Below are positions 45,640 through 55,936 of a DNA stretch of 64,000 bases, piece after piece. The notes below the pieces were generated by a model. It did not search any database, was not told the origin of the DNA, and was given only the letters and a program-made list of their open reading frames with translations. The stretch's first letter is position 1; each line of letters begins with the position of its first letter. Location: the NCBI RefSeq assembly GCF_000227135.1, contig NC_018241.1, positions 361,635-425,634 of the forward strand, given 5' to 3'. The translations under genes were made by a program, and so were the position numbers. Source of the stretch: Leishmania donovani. Taxonomy: Eukaryota; Euglenozoa; Kinetoplastea; Trypanosomatida; Trypanosomatidae.

Positions 45640-46908
45640 CGGTGTGCGCACACGCAGGCCTGCTGCTATCGGGGAAGATGAGACGGCTGGAGTAAGGAGC
45701 TGCAAGTGGAAGAAAGGCAGCGGCCAAGCTGGCTGGCCGGGGCAAGCCAAAAAAAAAAAACGAAGGGGCGCAAATACGCGCGCGCGCGCACGCCAAGGCG
45801 TGCCCGCACGTTCGCCCAAGGGAACAAAAAGAGACGGTCGGCCAACAGGCAGAGGTGAAGGCGCGCACGCAGACACAGGAAAGGGAGCGGGCGGGGCAGA
45901 GAAGTGTGGCGAAGAGGGGGACCGTGCAGCCCCAGTAGCTTCCAGGCACGCAAAGTTTGTTGCTGCACACACGAGCGCGCGCGTGCCCAAGCGTGTGATG
46001 GGGCAAGAGCCTGGCCGGGCATCAGCGTGCACGACAGCCGGAAGGGATGAGGAGGACAGGGCGAGCGAGGGAGGGGGAGGGGGCGGCCGAAAACTTGAAG
46101 GCGCTTGCAGCAGCCGTGGGCCACCGGTCCTGTGCGCTGTTCTCAGCAGCGGCAGCGGCATTCATGAACCGCTCACGCCCCGTCCGCTTTGCGGTTGGAG
46201 TGAAAGACAGCTTCAGTCGAACCACCCAGGCAGTTTCTCTTCCACCGCAAGCGAAACGATAAGGAGGTCCAGGGACGGAGACAGAGAGAAGAAGCGTTAG
46301 CGAGCAACGTCTACCGCTTCCGGGATCTACTCTCATCGTCATGCACAGGGTAGCAAAGCCTCTATGCAAGCGCTTCTTCCCTTTTTCTTCGTGGGAGGGG
46401 GGGGGGCTGTTGTTGTTTCGCCTCCTTCTGTTGGTCTTGCTCATTACAGATATGCAGGCAATGTATGTTCGTGTCACGTACGTGTGGCCTTCTTCGGCAG
46501 TGGGCCCCCCCCCACCCCAATACCCCTCAGCACACGCTTGCAGAGAGGGTGGTGGCGGTGGTGTGGGAGAGGCGGACGACGACGGAGACACAAGCTACAG
46601 GAACAGCGCGAGGCGGCAACGCAAACCGCGAATCGGCTGTCGCATAGCTGCATCCCTCGTTTCTTCAGACCGCAGCATTATGGCTGAAGGCATTCAACAG
46701 CACGCTAGGAGCACCTTCGGCTTGCATTTCGATAAAGGAGTACGGCAGGCAGAGACCTACACAGCGACCAGAGACGGCGCCTCCCTGTGCCGGAAGAGGG
46801 CGATTCAGAGAGACGGAGAGGCAGCGGCGGCGAGCAAACGAAAGAGGAAACGAATAGAAATCTCACACACGCAAACCCACTCTTTCAATGGCCTGCACGC
46901 GCGCGCTA
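45640..46908. other. Intergenic spacer (1.3 kb)
   Basis: Between uL16m and RET1. It includes the A12 run at 45749-45760 that marks the predicted uL16m splice tract, alternating CG/CA near 45776-45790, and G/C runs near 46397-46405 and 46506-46514. No gene is seen. Confidence 0.6.
45733..45760 (-). promoter_or_regulatory. Predicted trans-splice acceptor of uL16m
   Basis: A T12 run on the minus strand (45760-45749) is followed by the first AG at 45734-45733, about 94 bases before ATG 45639. This supports the short start over an upstream Met in the same open frame. Confidence 0.5.
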
Positions 46909-49900
46909 TCAGCGAAACAGCATGCGCAGTGCTCGACGGCCAGCCGACACACTTGCTGTCTCAGCCACTACGTGTCGCCGCAGTTGCGTTCGCGTCTGGT
47001 GCATCGCCCCCGCCGATTTCTCTGGCACCGCAGAGATGTGTCGCGGCGCACCGGGAGGTAGAGAAGGGCTGGCACCTCCCTGTCCGGATGCTCCGGATGC
47101 AAGTGGGTCCTCGCTCTGCGGCGGCGTGCTTGGGCTGTGTAGGCGGTCGGTCCACCACGCTGACAATGCCGCCCACGGCTTCGTCCATGCGACCCAGCTG
47201 GGGGTCAGGCAAGAATACCCCTTCGTCATGGCCAGCAGCAGGTCCTCTGGTAGGCGGCGTGCGGGTAAGGCGCCGAGAAACGCCTGATTCATCTGTGTAA
47301 CCTCTGCACTGGAGATCGGGGCGTGCTCAGTTGAAGATGGTGCTCGCTTACCCTCCGCAGCAGCGGCGGCGGCCTCCTCGGCAGTGAACGTCGGCTCGGG
47401 TGTGCTTGCCAGCACCACCCCCGGCGGTGCCTTGGAGGCCAAGCGCCGCACGCCGACCTCCCGCCGAGGCAGCACGTACTCTCTGGCGTGCAGCTTCAGC
47501 CCGAGCCGGTGCAGTAACTGATGCTTGTTCCACACCTGTGTCGCCAGCTTCCACTCGGTCGGCGCCTGCACCAGAAAGGCGGCCTCGAGGCCGCTGAGCG
47601 GAACACCGGGGAACTCGGCACCGGCAGTGACAGTGGCAGAATGTCGCCTGCGCGCCATGGCGAGTTCGCGGGTCGAGACTGCCATAAGCTTGTATAGCAC
47701 GCGCACCGGCAGCTCCGTGGGTTCGGCAGAGGTCTTGGCTGCCGGCGTTGCAGGCTCAGCGGCACCACTAACCGTAGAACCGTTGCTGTCGGTGCTGCCG
47801 GCCGAGTTCGCGCTAGCCGCGAACACACAGCAGTGCTGCAGATCATCTTTGAGCAGCGACAGCAGGCCGCGGTAGAGCTCTGTCTGGACGCGCAGCGTCT
47901 TGGTGACGCCCATGTGCCGCCCAAGGTTGAGGTTTTCCTCGTACGGATCTTCAATGCAGAAGGAGTAGCGTGTCGTCGTGCGGCTACGGCGGGCTGACAT
48001 GCTCGCGTTGCTGGCAATCATCCCTTCGTGCCCTGCTGATGATCTTGTCTGAGAGGCAGCCGGAGCGGCCCCACCGTGTAAATCGCCGTGTTGCCCCTCC
48101 GCACCGGCGAGGTTGTGCTGATGCTGCCAGCCAGTGACGCTAAAGTGCGGCACAGGGCCGCTCGCCTGCGCCACGTCCTCCACGTCCCAGCCAAGCGCGG
48201 CCTTCGTCGTCACTCCTGGGCGGTTCAGCGAGACGACGTGATTGGCCCAGTCGAACTCGAAAGCGTAATAGTAGAAGAAGCCGAGCAGCAACTCACCTGC
48301 CTGCGTCTCCATGGCGGCACGCTCCTCAGGCGTCCACGCCGGGTCGACCATAGCCGCGTACTGTGGGTCGGCGTCGACGTTGCGCCGCAGCGACGCAGGG
48401 ATGTCGCGCGCCGGGCACACGTATGGAATGACGCCGCGATGCACGAGGTAGTAGATCCACATAATGTTGATGGCATAGCTTGTCAGATATCCGTTGACCG
48501 AGTTGTTGACGCCGCTCGTCTTGGACCAGTCCTTCAGTACCAGAGCACCGGGTCGCGCGCATGGGTGGCTGAGCAGGTAGCGCCGCAGCAGGTGCGAGTT
48601 GCGGATGCCGAATGCGCGGAAACTGAGGTCAAAATCCATACCGTACAGCTCAGGCCGGCACTCCTCGTGCAGCGGCTGCACCCGTGCTCGCATGCCAGCC
48701 GACGTAAAGTGCAGCGGGCACGTTGAGGCCTTGACGGCGTTCGTTGTCGTATCAAACGTCATGCAGCACATGTCGCGCGTGCGGTTCCACCACACCTGCT
48801 GAACAGCTGCCGACCCCACAGCCAGCCGAATGCTCGCCTCAAGGATGGCGCTGTCGGGCGGCCCTGCCGGCAAGTTGAGCGAGTAACGCACGCTGCGCGC
48901 AATTATGAGCTCCGCCTCGAGCTGTGTGTGGCCCCTCTCAGCTGGCGCCTCTTGCGCACTCGACGGGGACGACGACGCGAGCGACTCTGCCGTCGACAGA
49001 TCTACTGCCGCCGCGGATTGCCGCGCCTCTTCATGCAGGCGGTGCCGCTGTTCATCGGTCAGTCGGATCGGCAGCGAAGCGTGGTGCTTAATGATCGGCA
49101 CTCGTGCGTGGCTGATCGGCTCCAGGTTGATGAAGGAGAAGCCGGCGCGGCGCAGCAGCTCTGTGATGCTGCGCACCGCGTTCTTCTCTGAAGGCGGCCA
49201 CGTCCCCGCCTCCAACTCCTCGACGTCCACGACGGTAAAGTCGATGTCAGAGATGCCGTCCCACACACCAAATGCGACGGAGCTGCCAAAGATGAACACC
49301 TTCGCCCGCGGGTGCCAGCGCTGCACGACTAGTTCCAGCTGCGCCCTTGCCCGGTGAGCTTCGGCCATCTTCTCCGCCCCCGCATCGCGCTGCACGGCAA
49401 CGGCGAAGATCCTCTCACCCCATTGCTGGACGACAGACGCCTTCCGCTGCAGAACTTCACCCCACACTGGCACCAGCTTTTCTGCGACGCTGCGCAGACG
49501 GGTGTAGTCGGCCAACGCGTCGCCATGCTGCTCGAGCGCGTGCTGCTCGAGGGCCTCGTAAGAGGTGGAGACGTAGTGCAAACACATGTCACACGTAAAG
49601 AGACGCGGCGGGATGTGTTGGGACGCAGCCGAGCATGAGGCGGCAGGCAGCAGAGGGTCAGGGCCACCGCCGCTGAGAGGAGAGTCGCCATCAGACCTCA
49701 TAACGTGTCCTGCGGCTGCCGCGCTAGTTGCGCCCGTGCTCCCGTCGCTGTTGCCTTCCTGGTCCTTTATCATGTCATCTATCGCCACGTCACCGTCCGA
49801 TTCTAGCGCAGCAGTGCCCTCCAAAGACGGCGACGCTGACGCCACGGGCGGTGATGGAACCTTAAAAGCGATGTCCGGCGTGGCAGACGTAACAGAACCA

Positions 49901-50253
49901 CCGCCAGACGTGGCCAGCACATTCGAATCGCTCTCTGAAATGCCACTGCTGCTGCCATGATGCACCGAGTCGCTGATCACATTCTCATGCTCCTCCTGCT
50001 GCGGCTGCTGAGGCGGCTCAGGCAACGATAACGACGCTTCTGCTGCGCCAACACAGCCGCGACGGCGGCGGATCAGGCGGCGCCGCGGTGGAGTCGCAGT
50101 TGCCGGAGATGGCACGGCCGAATCCAAGAGAACCGGGCTGCTAGCATTCGTGGTGCTAGTCTGCGCCGATGAGCTAGTGCGACCACCACTGCTGCCGGAG
50201 GCGTCGGTACCATCTTTGGTGCCTTGATTGAACAACAGAGAGTACTTGCTCAT
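46909..50253 (-). CDS. RET1: RET1, mitochondrial 3' terminal uridylyl transferase, 1114 aa
   Basis: RET1 adds U tails to guide RNAs, rRNAs and mRNAs in the mitochondrion and trims and matures them as part of the 3' processome. A C2H2-type zinc finger (Cys221, Cys224, His238, His243 in CDMCLHYVSTSYEALEQH) precedes the nucleotidyltransferase domain. Catalytic motifs: GSSVAFGVWDGISDIDF with Gly323-Ser324 and Asp336/Asp338, and the third acid in DFDLSFRAFG (likely Asp542), separated by the middle-domain insertion expected in RET1. NGYLTSYAINIMWIYYL (587-603) forms the nucleotide-base pocket, and a PAP-associated region follows with GFFYYYAFEFDW and FCIEDPYEENLNLGRHM. The first ~215 residues are low complexity and must contain any import signal, although the extreme N-terminus is not strongly basic. 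The T. brucei enzyme is about 975 residues. Start ATG 50253. Confidence 0.93.
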   Translation of the reverse strand: MSKYSLLFNQGTKDGTDASGSSGGRTSSSAQTSTTNASSPVLLDSAVPSPATATPPRRRLIRRRRGCVGAAEASLSLPEPPQQPQQEEHENVISDSVHHGSSSGISESDSNVLATSGGGSVTSATPDIAFKVPSPPVASASPSLEGTAALESDGDVAIDDMIKDQEGNSDGSTGATSAAAAGHVMRSDGDSPLSGGGPDPLLPAASCSAASQHIPPRLFTCDMCLHYVSTSYEALEQHALEQHGDALADYTRLRSVAEKLVPVWGEVLQRKASVVQQWGERIFAVAVQRDAGAEKMAEAHRARAQLELVVQRWHPRAKVFIFGSSVAFGVWDGISDIDFTVVDVEELEAGTWPPSEKNAVRSITELLRRAGFSFINLEPISHARVPIIKHHASLPIRLTDEQRHRLHEEARQSAAAVDLSTAESLASSSPSSAQEAPAERGHTQLEAELIIARSVRYSLNLPAGPPDSAILEASIRLAVGSAAVQQVWWNRTRDMCCMTFDTTTNAVKASTCPLHFTSAGMRARVQPLHEECRPELYGMDFDLSFRAFGIRNSHLLRRYLLSHPCARPGALVLKDWSKTSGVNNSVNGYLTSYAINIMWIYYLVHRGVIPYVCPARDIPASLRRNVDADPQYAAMVDPAWTPEERAAMETQAGELLLGFFYYYAFEFDWANHVVSLNRPGVTTKAALGWDVEDVAQASGPVPHFSVTGWQHQHNLAGAEGQHGDLHGGAAPAASQTRSSAGHEGMIASNASMSARRSRTTTRYSFCIEDPYEENLNLGRHMGVTKTLRVQTELYRGLLSLLKDDLQHCCVFAASANSAGSTDSNGSTVSGAAEPATPAAKTSAEPTELPVRVLYKLMAVSTRELAMARRRHSATVTAGAEFPGVPLSGLEAAFLVQAPTEWKLATQVWNKHQLLHRLGLKLHAREYVLPRREVGVRRLASKAPPGVVLASTPEPTFTAEEAAAAAAEGKRAPSSTEHAPISSAEVTQMNQAFLGALPARRLPEDLLLAMTKGYSCLTPSWVAWTKPWAALSAWWTDRLHSPSTPPQSEDPLASGASGQGGASPSLPPGAPRHISAVPEKSAGAMHQTRTQLRRHVVAETASVSAGRRALRMLFR

Positions 50254-52436
50254 GGCAAAACTTCACAGTGAGTGCGAGGCGTGCCTGGGTGTCGAGCGAA
50301 GAGAGCAGGTGCAGCAGGGGGAGGGGGCCCACGCAAGCGTTAGATCGTAGCAGCGAGGCAATACCGAGAAGAGAAGAAACTACGGGGAAGGGCGAGTGGA
50401 ATGGATGCGCAGTGCAGCGTCACAATCGCACATACGACTAGGTATGCGCCAATCTGTGTAGGTATGCGTGTTCTTATGTTCGCGCGGGTATCATGCCTCC
50501 CTTATTAGGATTACAAAGTCGTCGCTGGTCGAGGTGATGTGAGTGACTTACGGAGGTGTCTCTCTTTCTCTCTCGCTTCTGCTTGAGGGTGACACGAGAG
50601 AAGCGCACCGCCACGCCAGCAACGTCGTAAGTCGGCGCTGCGGTGAGGACCAAAGGCCGCAACGAAACGGAAAAAAAAACACGAAGGAAGTATCAAAGAG
50701 TCTGTGCGCGAGCGCAGCGCCTGAAAACGACGACACGAGAACGAAAAAGATCAGTGCAGCTGTGCAGACACGCATACGCACGTCGAACCCGCCCGTTCCA
50801 GCGCGCAGGCGATGACTGGGTGTGGTGGTGGTGATGTTCGTTTTTGAGAGGGCGGGGGGCGGAGGGGGGGGGAGGGTGCTAGGAGAGAAGGTCAGGCGAG
50901 GCTCTATTTCATTTGGCGGAAAGGTGTCAGCAGACATACACACGCACATCCAGGGGCCTTTGTCCAGTGCACCACAAGAAACGCACATGCGCGTGGTTAA
51001 CCTTCGACACGTTACGCAAACCCACAATGCAGGTGACCGGCCAGATCAACTGCAGCCCAATGTAAGGTGCCACACCCCACTAGGCATGCCTACACGCTTA
51101 CCGCACATACGTTTACAGATGCCGCACGCAAAGACGGTGACTGAGCCACGAATAATTACCACCAGAACGCGAGTTTGTGGAGTCCATGAGGTGGGACGTA
51201 TGCATGTGTGTGTGTGTGTGTGCACGCGCCGTGCGGGAGTACGTTAGAATCCTGTTGCAGTGCACATGCACTAAGAAGCATCGCCGAAGCACCCACCTGC
51301 GACAAGCGGCGCCATCAGCTGCGCACATCGCACAGCAAAGAGCGGCCACCAGACACGCACGCACACGACATACACGCACCCTTCGAAAAATCACCCCGTT
51401 GCGGCGGCTGTGCGCTCTGTGGCATCGAAGTGCCAGAGATGAAGAGACGGACGAATGGAAGGGCTGGATAAAGAATGAGGAGCGGCTCAAGCAGCCCGTT
51501 CAGAGTCGAATGCTGTCGGCCACAACAACGGTGGCAAAAAAAGGGGGAGAAAAGGGGCGCCTCTCTTATGGCGATGGCTCCACACACACACGCACACACA
51601 CACACACATGCGCGTACGCGTCGCAGCGCAACCACACGCAGCGACGCTTCTTCAGGTGAGCGATAAAAAAAAACTTCGAACTAAAAGCTCCATCGAAATT
51701 TGGGAACGTTTGCGCGCGTGTGTGCAGTAGAGGGATGGACCGCCGCACATTTTCCTGCATAGACAAGCATTGAGAGTCAGCGGAGCGGGGAGGTAGGGGG
51801 AGGGGAGATGAGGAGGGGTGGTGCGTGGGAATGGGGGGGGGGTCTCCTCGCTCTAAGCAAGAATACACCGCAAAAAAAAGGAGAAGGGGCGGGGGAGGGA
51901 GGGAGGGCAGAGCAAGAATGCAGCCGCACACCACACGGCAACAACCGCTGGACAAGAAGAGATGAGCACCATCACGCGTGAGTAGGAGAGCACACGTGCT
52001 TGCATCTGTGCTTGGCGAGTGTCTCTGCGTCCTTTGACAAGGCAGGGAAGGGGGGGGGACATCGAGCGCAAGCTAGTCTTCTTTCAAGGGGGCCAAGGGC
52101 ACAGACAACGCGCGGGAACCGAAAACCATGAGACGGAACGAAGAGGTGCCGAAAGAGCCAGAGAGAGCACGCGCGCAGCCAGATGCAAGCATGCAGAAAC
52201 GGGAAGGGGGGGGGGGAAGGTAAAAGAAGAGGTGAGGGCGTCTTGAAGGGTAAAAAGGAGAGAGATAGATGGAGAAGGGAAGAGCCAAGTAAGAAACAAC
52301 AACAACGGTAAAGGAAGAAGGCAAGCGCATGACATCAAGTTACGCGGTTACGATAAGATCCTTCGAGCGCGCAGGCAATACGAGTGGAGGAGAATCTTAA
52401 TGTGTTTGTGAGGAGGGAAAAGGAGTACAGAGGGAG
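50254..52436. other. Intergenic spacer (2.2 kb)
   Basis: Between RET1 and the P-loop kinase gene. Features are A-runs near 50669-50678 and 51538-51543, (GGT)n near 50822-50832, poly-G near 50863-50874, (TG)n near 51204-51222, (CA)n near 51582-51606, poly-A at 51665-51673 and G-runs near 51833-51842 and 52205-52216. No protein-like frame is seen. Confidence 0.55.
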
Positions 52437-53300
52437 TCACAGCTTGCTCTCGGAGGCGTTGATGGAGTGCATGACGACATCTGCGTGCGGCATCGTCGTG
52501 TCTATCAAGTCACCGTTGATGGTGTCGCTGCCGCTCGCGCGCACCATCGCCTCCTTGCGAGAGACGCCCCAGGCCTTCATGTGGCGCTGGCAGAGACGCT
52601 CCGTGCACACGTCACGGTCGCACGCCAGGAAGAGCTTCACATCAAACATGTCGTTCACCGCGGCCCACTCCGGCGTGCCACGATAGAGAACGTAGTTGCC
52701 CTCCACAATGATGACCCCGGCGGAGCCGGGGATGCGAATGTCGCGCTCGTGAGGGTCGCCGACGGCGTGGTCAAAAGACGGAACAAAGACATCGTCGTAG
52801 AGGCCGCGCTCATTCGGCGTTCGGATGGAGACGAGGTCATCGCGCAACTTGCTCGGGTTGAACGTCCACTCCGCGCCGCGGCGCTTCACGGCCTCTTGCG
52901 CGTTCGGCATGGCCAGCAGCTCCTTGCGATAGAGGTGGTATCCGTCCATTGGCATCACGCACACCTCTACGCCACGGCCGCTGCCCGCGCCCGCACGGTC
53001 GTCGCTGGCGTTGCTGTTGATTTCTGCGTCATTGATGTCAACCTTCCGGAACGGCGCCATGGGATCGGGTTGGTCGCTCAGCGCCTCTCGAACAGCATCT
53101 GCCAACAGCGCCACGATGGTCGACTTGCCACTACCTGGGCGGCCGGCGACTGCGACAAGCACGCGGGGCACGCACGCCTCACGCACCATCGGGTTCGCGT
53201 GACGAAGATTCTGCTGCTGATGTTCGTAGACGGAGACGATGCGCTGCACCGCGCACGCGAGCTCTTCGCTGCTCACTAACTTGTCGTGAAGCGCACTCAT
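52437..53300 (-). CDS. P-loop kinase of the uridine kinase/phosphoribulokinase superfamily, 287 aa
   Basis: The start is ATG 53300. Walker A GRPGSGKST lies at residues 53-61 and is followed by a helix, MDGYHLYRKEL (118-128, the substrate-binding D-G-Y/F-H motif of this superfamily) and VIIVEGNYVL (196-205, a Walker B-type strand with acidic Glu200). The lid region contains Arg/Lys-rich CTERLCQRHMKAWG (232-245). Length and motif order match the fungal YFH7 / bacterial FrcK-like and pantothenate-kinase-like branch more than classical uridine kinase, because EWTFNP and the GNYVL motif are typical of that group. Substrate cannot be told from sequence: a nucleoside, sugar or pantothenate-like small molecule are all possible. 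There is an acidic/Gly-rich insertion at about residues 88-112. Probably cytosolic; no targeting signal or membrane segment is visible. Confidence 0.88.
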   Translation of the reverse strand: MSALHDKLVSSEELACAVQRIVSVYEHQQQNLRHANPMVREACVPRVLVAVAGRPGSGKSTIVALLADAVREALSDQPDPMAPFRKVDINDAEINSNASDDRAGAGSGRGVEVCVMPMDGYHLYRKELLAMPNAQEAVKRRGAEWTFNPSKLRDDLVSIRTPNERGLYDDVFVPSFDHAVGDPHERDIRIPGSAGVIIVEGNYVLYRGTPEWAAVNDMFDVKLFLACDRDVCTERLCQRHMKAWGVSRKEAMVRASGSDTINGDLIDTTMPHADVVMHSINASESKL

Positions 53301-53652
53301 GAGATTATCGGGCGACCAGGGAAGAGGATGCTCGCGCGTATCTGCCTATGGGAGCGAGTGAGAGTATTAAGTTGTGAGATGAAGGAGAAGGGAGAAGACA
53401 AGCGTTCTATCCTTGCTTTCGTATCCTTGATATGTATTCGTTTTCGAATCATGCGCGTGGTGTTTTGGCGCATGCGCATGCCAATGAGCAACACGCCGGG
53501 AAGGCGCAGGGCGGAAGACAACACCACCGCATAAAAAAAAAAGTGCATGACGGAAAGAGGGCGAGGAGAAGAAATGTGCCACCAGAGGAAGGAGGGAAGG
53601 CAAAGCGATAGAGCAGCAGTATCGTGCGGATGCACCCCCCCCCCACACACAC

Positions 53653-53945
53653 ACATATATATATATACCGTATATGCNNNNNNNNNNNNNNNNNNNNNNN
53701 NNNNNNNNNNNNNNNNNNNNNNNNNNNNNNNNNNNNNNNNNNNNNNNNNNNNNNNNNNNNNNNNNNNNNNNNNNNNNNNNNNNNNNNNNNNNNNNNNNNN
53801 NNNNNNNNNNNNNNNNNNNNNNNNNNNNNNNNNNNNNNNNNNNNNNNNNNNNNNNNNNNNNNNNNNNNNNNNNNNNNNNNNNNNNNNNCGTATATGCATA
53901 TATATATATACCGTATATATATATATGCCGTATATACATATACGT
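53653..53945. repeat. TA-rich repeat with CCGTATATGC units, interrupted by gap
   Basis: Both sides of the gap show the same pattern: (TA)n followed by CCGTATATGC on the left (53655-53677), and CGTATATGC, (TA)n, CCG(TA)n, GCCGTATATAC on the right (53889-53941). This is a higher-order array of TA runs punctuated by CCG. Part of it is self-complementary and would form cruciforms. Confidence 0.75.
53678..53888. other. Assembly gap (211 N)
   Basis: A run of N interrupts the TA repeat. The true length of the missing sequence may differ from 211 bases. Open frames reported across it are meaningless. Confidence 0.99.
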
Positions 53946-55912
53946 ACGGATGTGTATGCTGCTCTTCTCCACAGACGCACACGTGCTGGTAGGCCTCTGT
54001 ACGCTTCTGGTCAGGCAAGGCCCTCCCCCCCTTTCTGCGCCGTCACCGCCTTCTCAGGCGAGAGGAAACGCACATGTACTTGACAAAGAGCCCCTCCCCC
54101 TCCCTCCCCCAGCAAGCTCCATATAACTGAATGGAGCATGTGTGGTAGCTGTGTCGCGGCATTTTTTTCCTTTTATTTTTCGAAACACGGTTCGATGGTG
54201 ACGGCGTATAACACCGTCAGCCGCACTCTATTGCCTTCCCCTCTTCGCCCGCCGCAGTCGTTTCCGTTCGTTGGTTATTTTCCACACTCGCTCAGGAGAG
54301 GAGAGGGGGGGGGGGCAGAATCGAGTCTCCACCCCCCACCTCTCACCACCCTTCTACATTGCCTTCTTGTTTTGAGGTTTGAATGTGAAACTGAACATCG
54401 CAGGCCGCTGCCTTTCGCGGTGCTTTTCGGATCGCGTTCCTGCGCCAGGACCTTGGAGGCTGCGTGATGGAGGACGCAAGAGAGAGACACAGACGCCGTG
54501 CAGAGACCTCACGGACACACACACAAACACACAGACACACGGAGAGGAAAAGGCAAAGCATGGAAAACGAGCGTGCAAAGAACTCCGAAAACCAACACAC
54601 AACGAGAGACCAAGACGGCGAGTTTGCGGAGGAGGTGGCACAGACACTTGGCAGCAAGCGAGAACCGGCACGAAAGGAAAAAAAAAAGCGAAGCAAGCGC
54701 GCGCATACGCGCACCTGCACAGCAAGCTTAGAGGTAAAAGCGCAACAAAAACCTTCAACCTCATGCGCTCATGCGGCTGCCGCTGCCGCCCACCCCCTCG
54801 CCTCCCCCTCTTAGAGCCAAGCATACACGCAGAGCCTCCCGCACACACGGGCATGCAGACACACATCCACAAGCGCTTGTGCGCTAAAGCACGTGACGTG
54901 CGTTCACGCTGTGTAGCTCGCGTGGGCAGGAAAGTGATGGCCAGAAGAGAGCGCAACGTGGGGAGTACAAGGGAGGGAGAAGACGCGGTGATGACTTGCC
55001 GCTGGCGCGTCTGCGTGCGTTGCATTCAGCAACAGGGCTTCCCTCACTCCTTTACTTTTTATGGGAAGGTATTTCCGTTGTCTCCGAGGGTGGTGGTGGT
55101 AGTGAAAACATCGGAGCCGGAGCAAAACGCTACGATAGCGTGTGTACAGCGAAGGAAGAAGAGGGGGGAGGTGGGGGGCAGGGCGTTGCTGTGTGCAGTG
55201 TGTACAGCATACGAGTGCGAGACAGAGACAGCCCATAGCATACCCACGCGCATTATTCGTCGCGGGTAAAGTGGAACAGAAACAATAACAATAAATAAAT
55301 GAAGTAAAAGCGCCACAGAGCTAAGAAATAGAGACGCAGGAGGAGAGCACACACCCGCGCGCTCAGACAACGAAAGGGAAAGAAAATTCCGTCAGTGCAT
55401 ACGGCAAGCAGCACACCAAAAGGTAAGACACCCACACACACGGAAAAGAAGAAACAAGAAGCATGGATTCGTCACGAAGGGGAGGGAAGGGCGGACAAGC
55501 CGAAAAGAGAAGAAGCGACTTAGCCCCTGATACCCCTCTCCACGTGACCATCGTCAATAAGGCTTGCTCTCCATGCTGCCGCTGATGCTGCTCACGCGTC
55601 TCGCCGTCCATCCTTTCGCCTCTTGCTTTCTGTTTTATGGTCTTCGGCACCCCTCCCTTCTCCGGCTCGTGCTGCTATCATATGCGCCGGTTCACGGTGC
55701 CGGCTCGCCTACAAAGACAGTGCTTCGAAGACTTCCAGAGCGAGAGCGGAGCGCAAAGACGAAGAGGGCGAAGTGGTGGTGATGGCGGCATGCATGCGCA
55801 TCGACGTGGAGAGAGAGAGACCCAACGCAGCAGCTCCACGCCGGCGCGCGGGGGGAGGAGGAGGGAGTCAACAAGAGATGCGCGTTTAGTGCAAGATGTC
55901 ACGCAAGAGACA

Positions 55913-55936
55913 TATATATATATATATATTTCTATA
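55913..55936. repeat. (TA)n microsatellite
   Basis: A short perfect TA run followed by TTCTATATA in the spacer downstream of the antiporter gene. Confidence 0.8.
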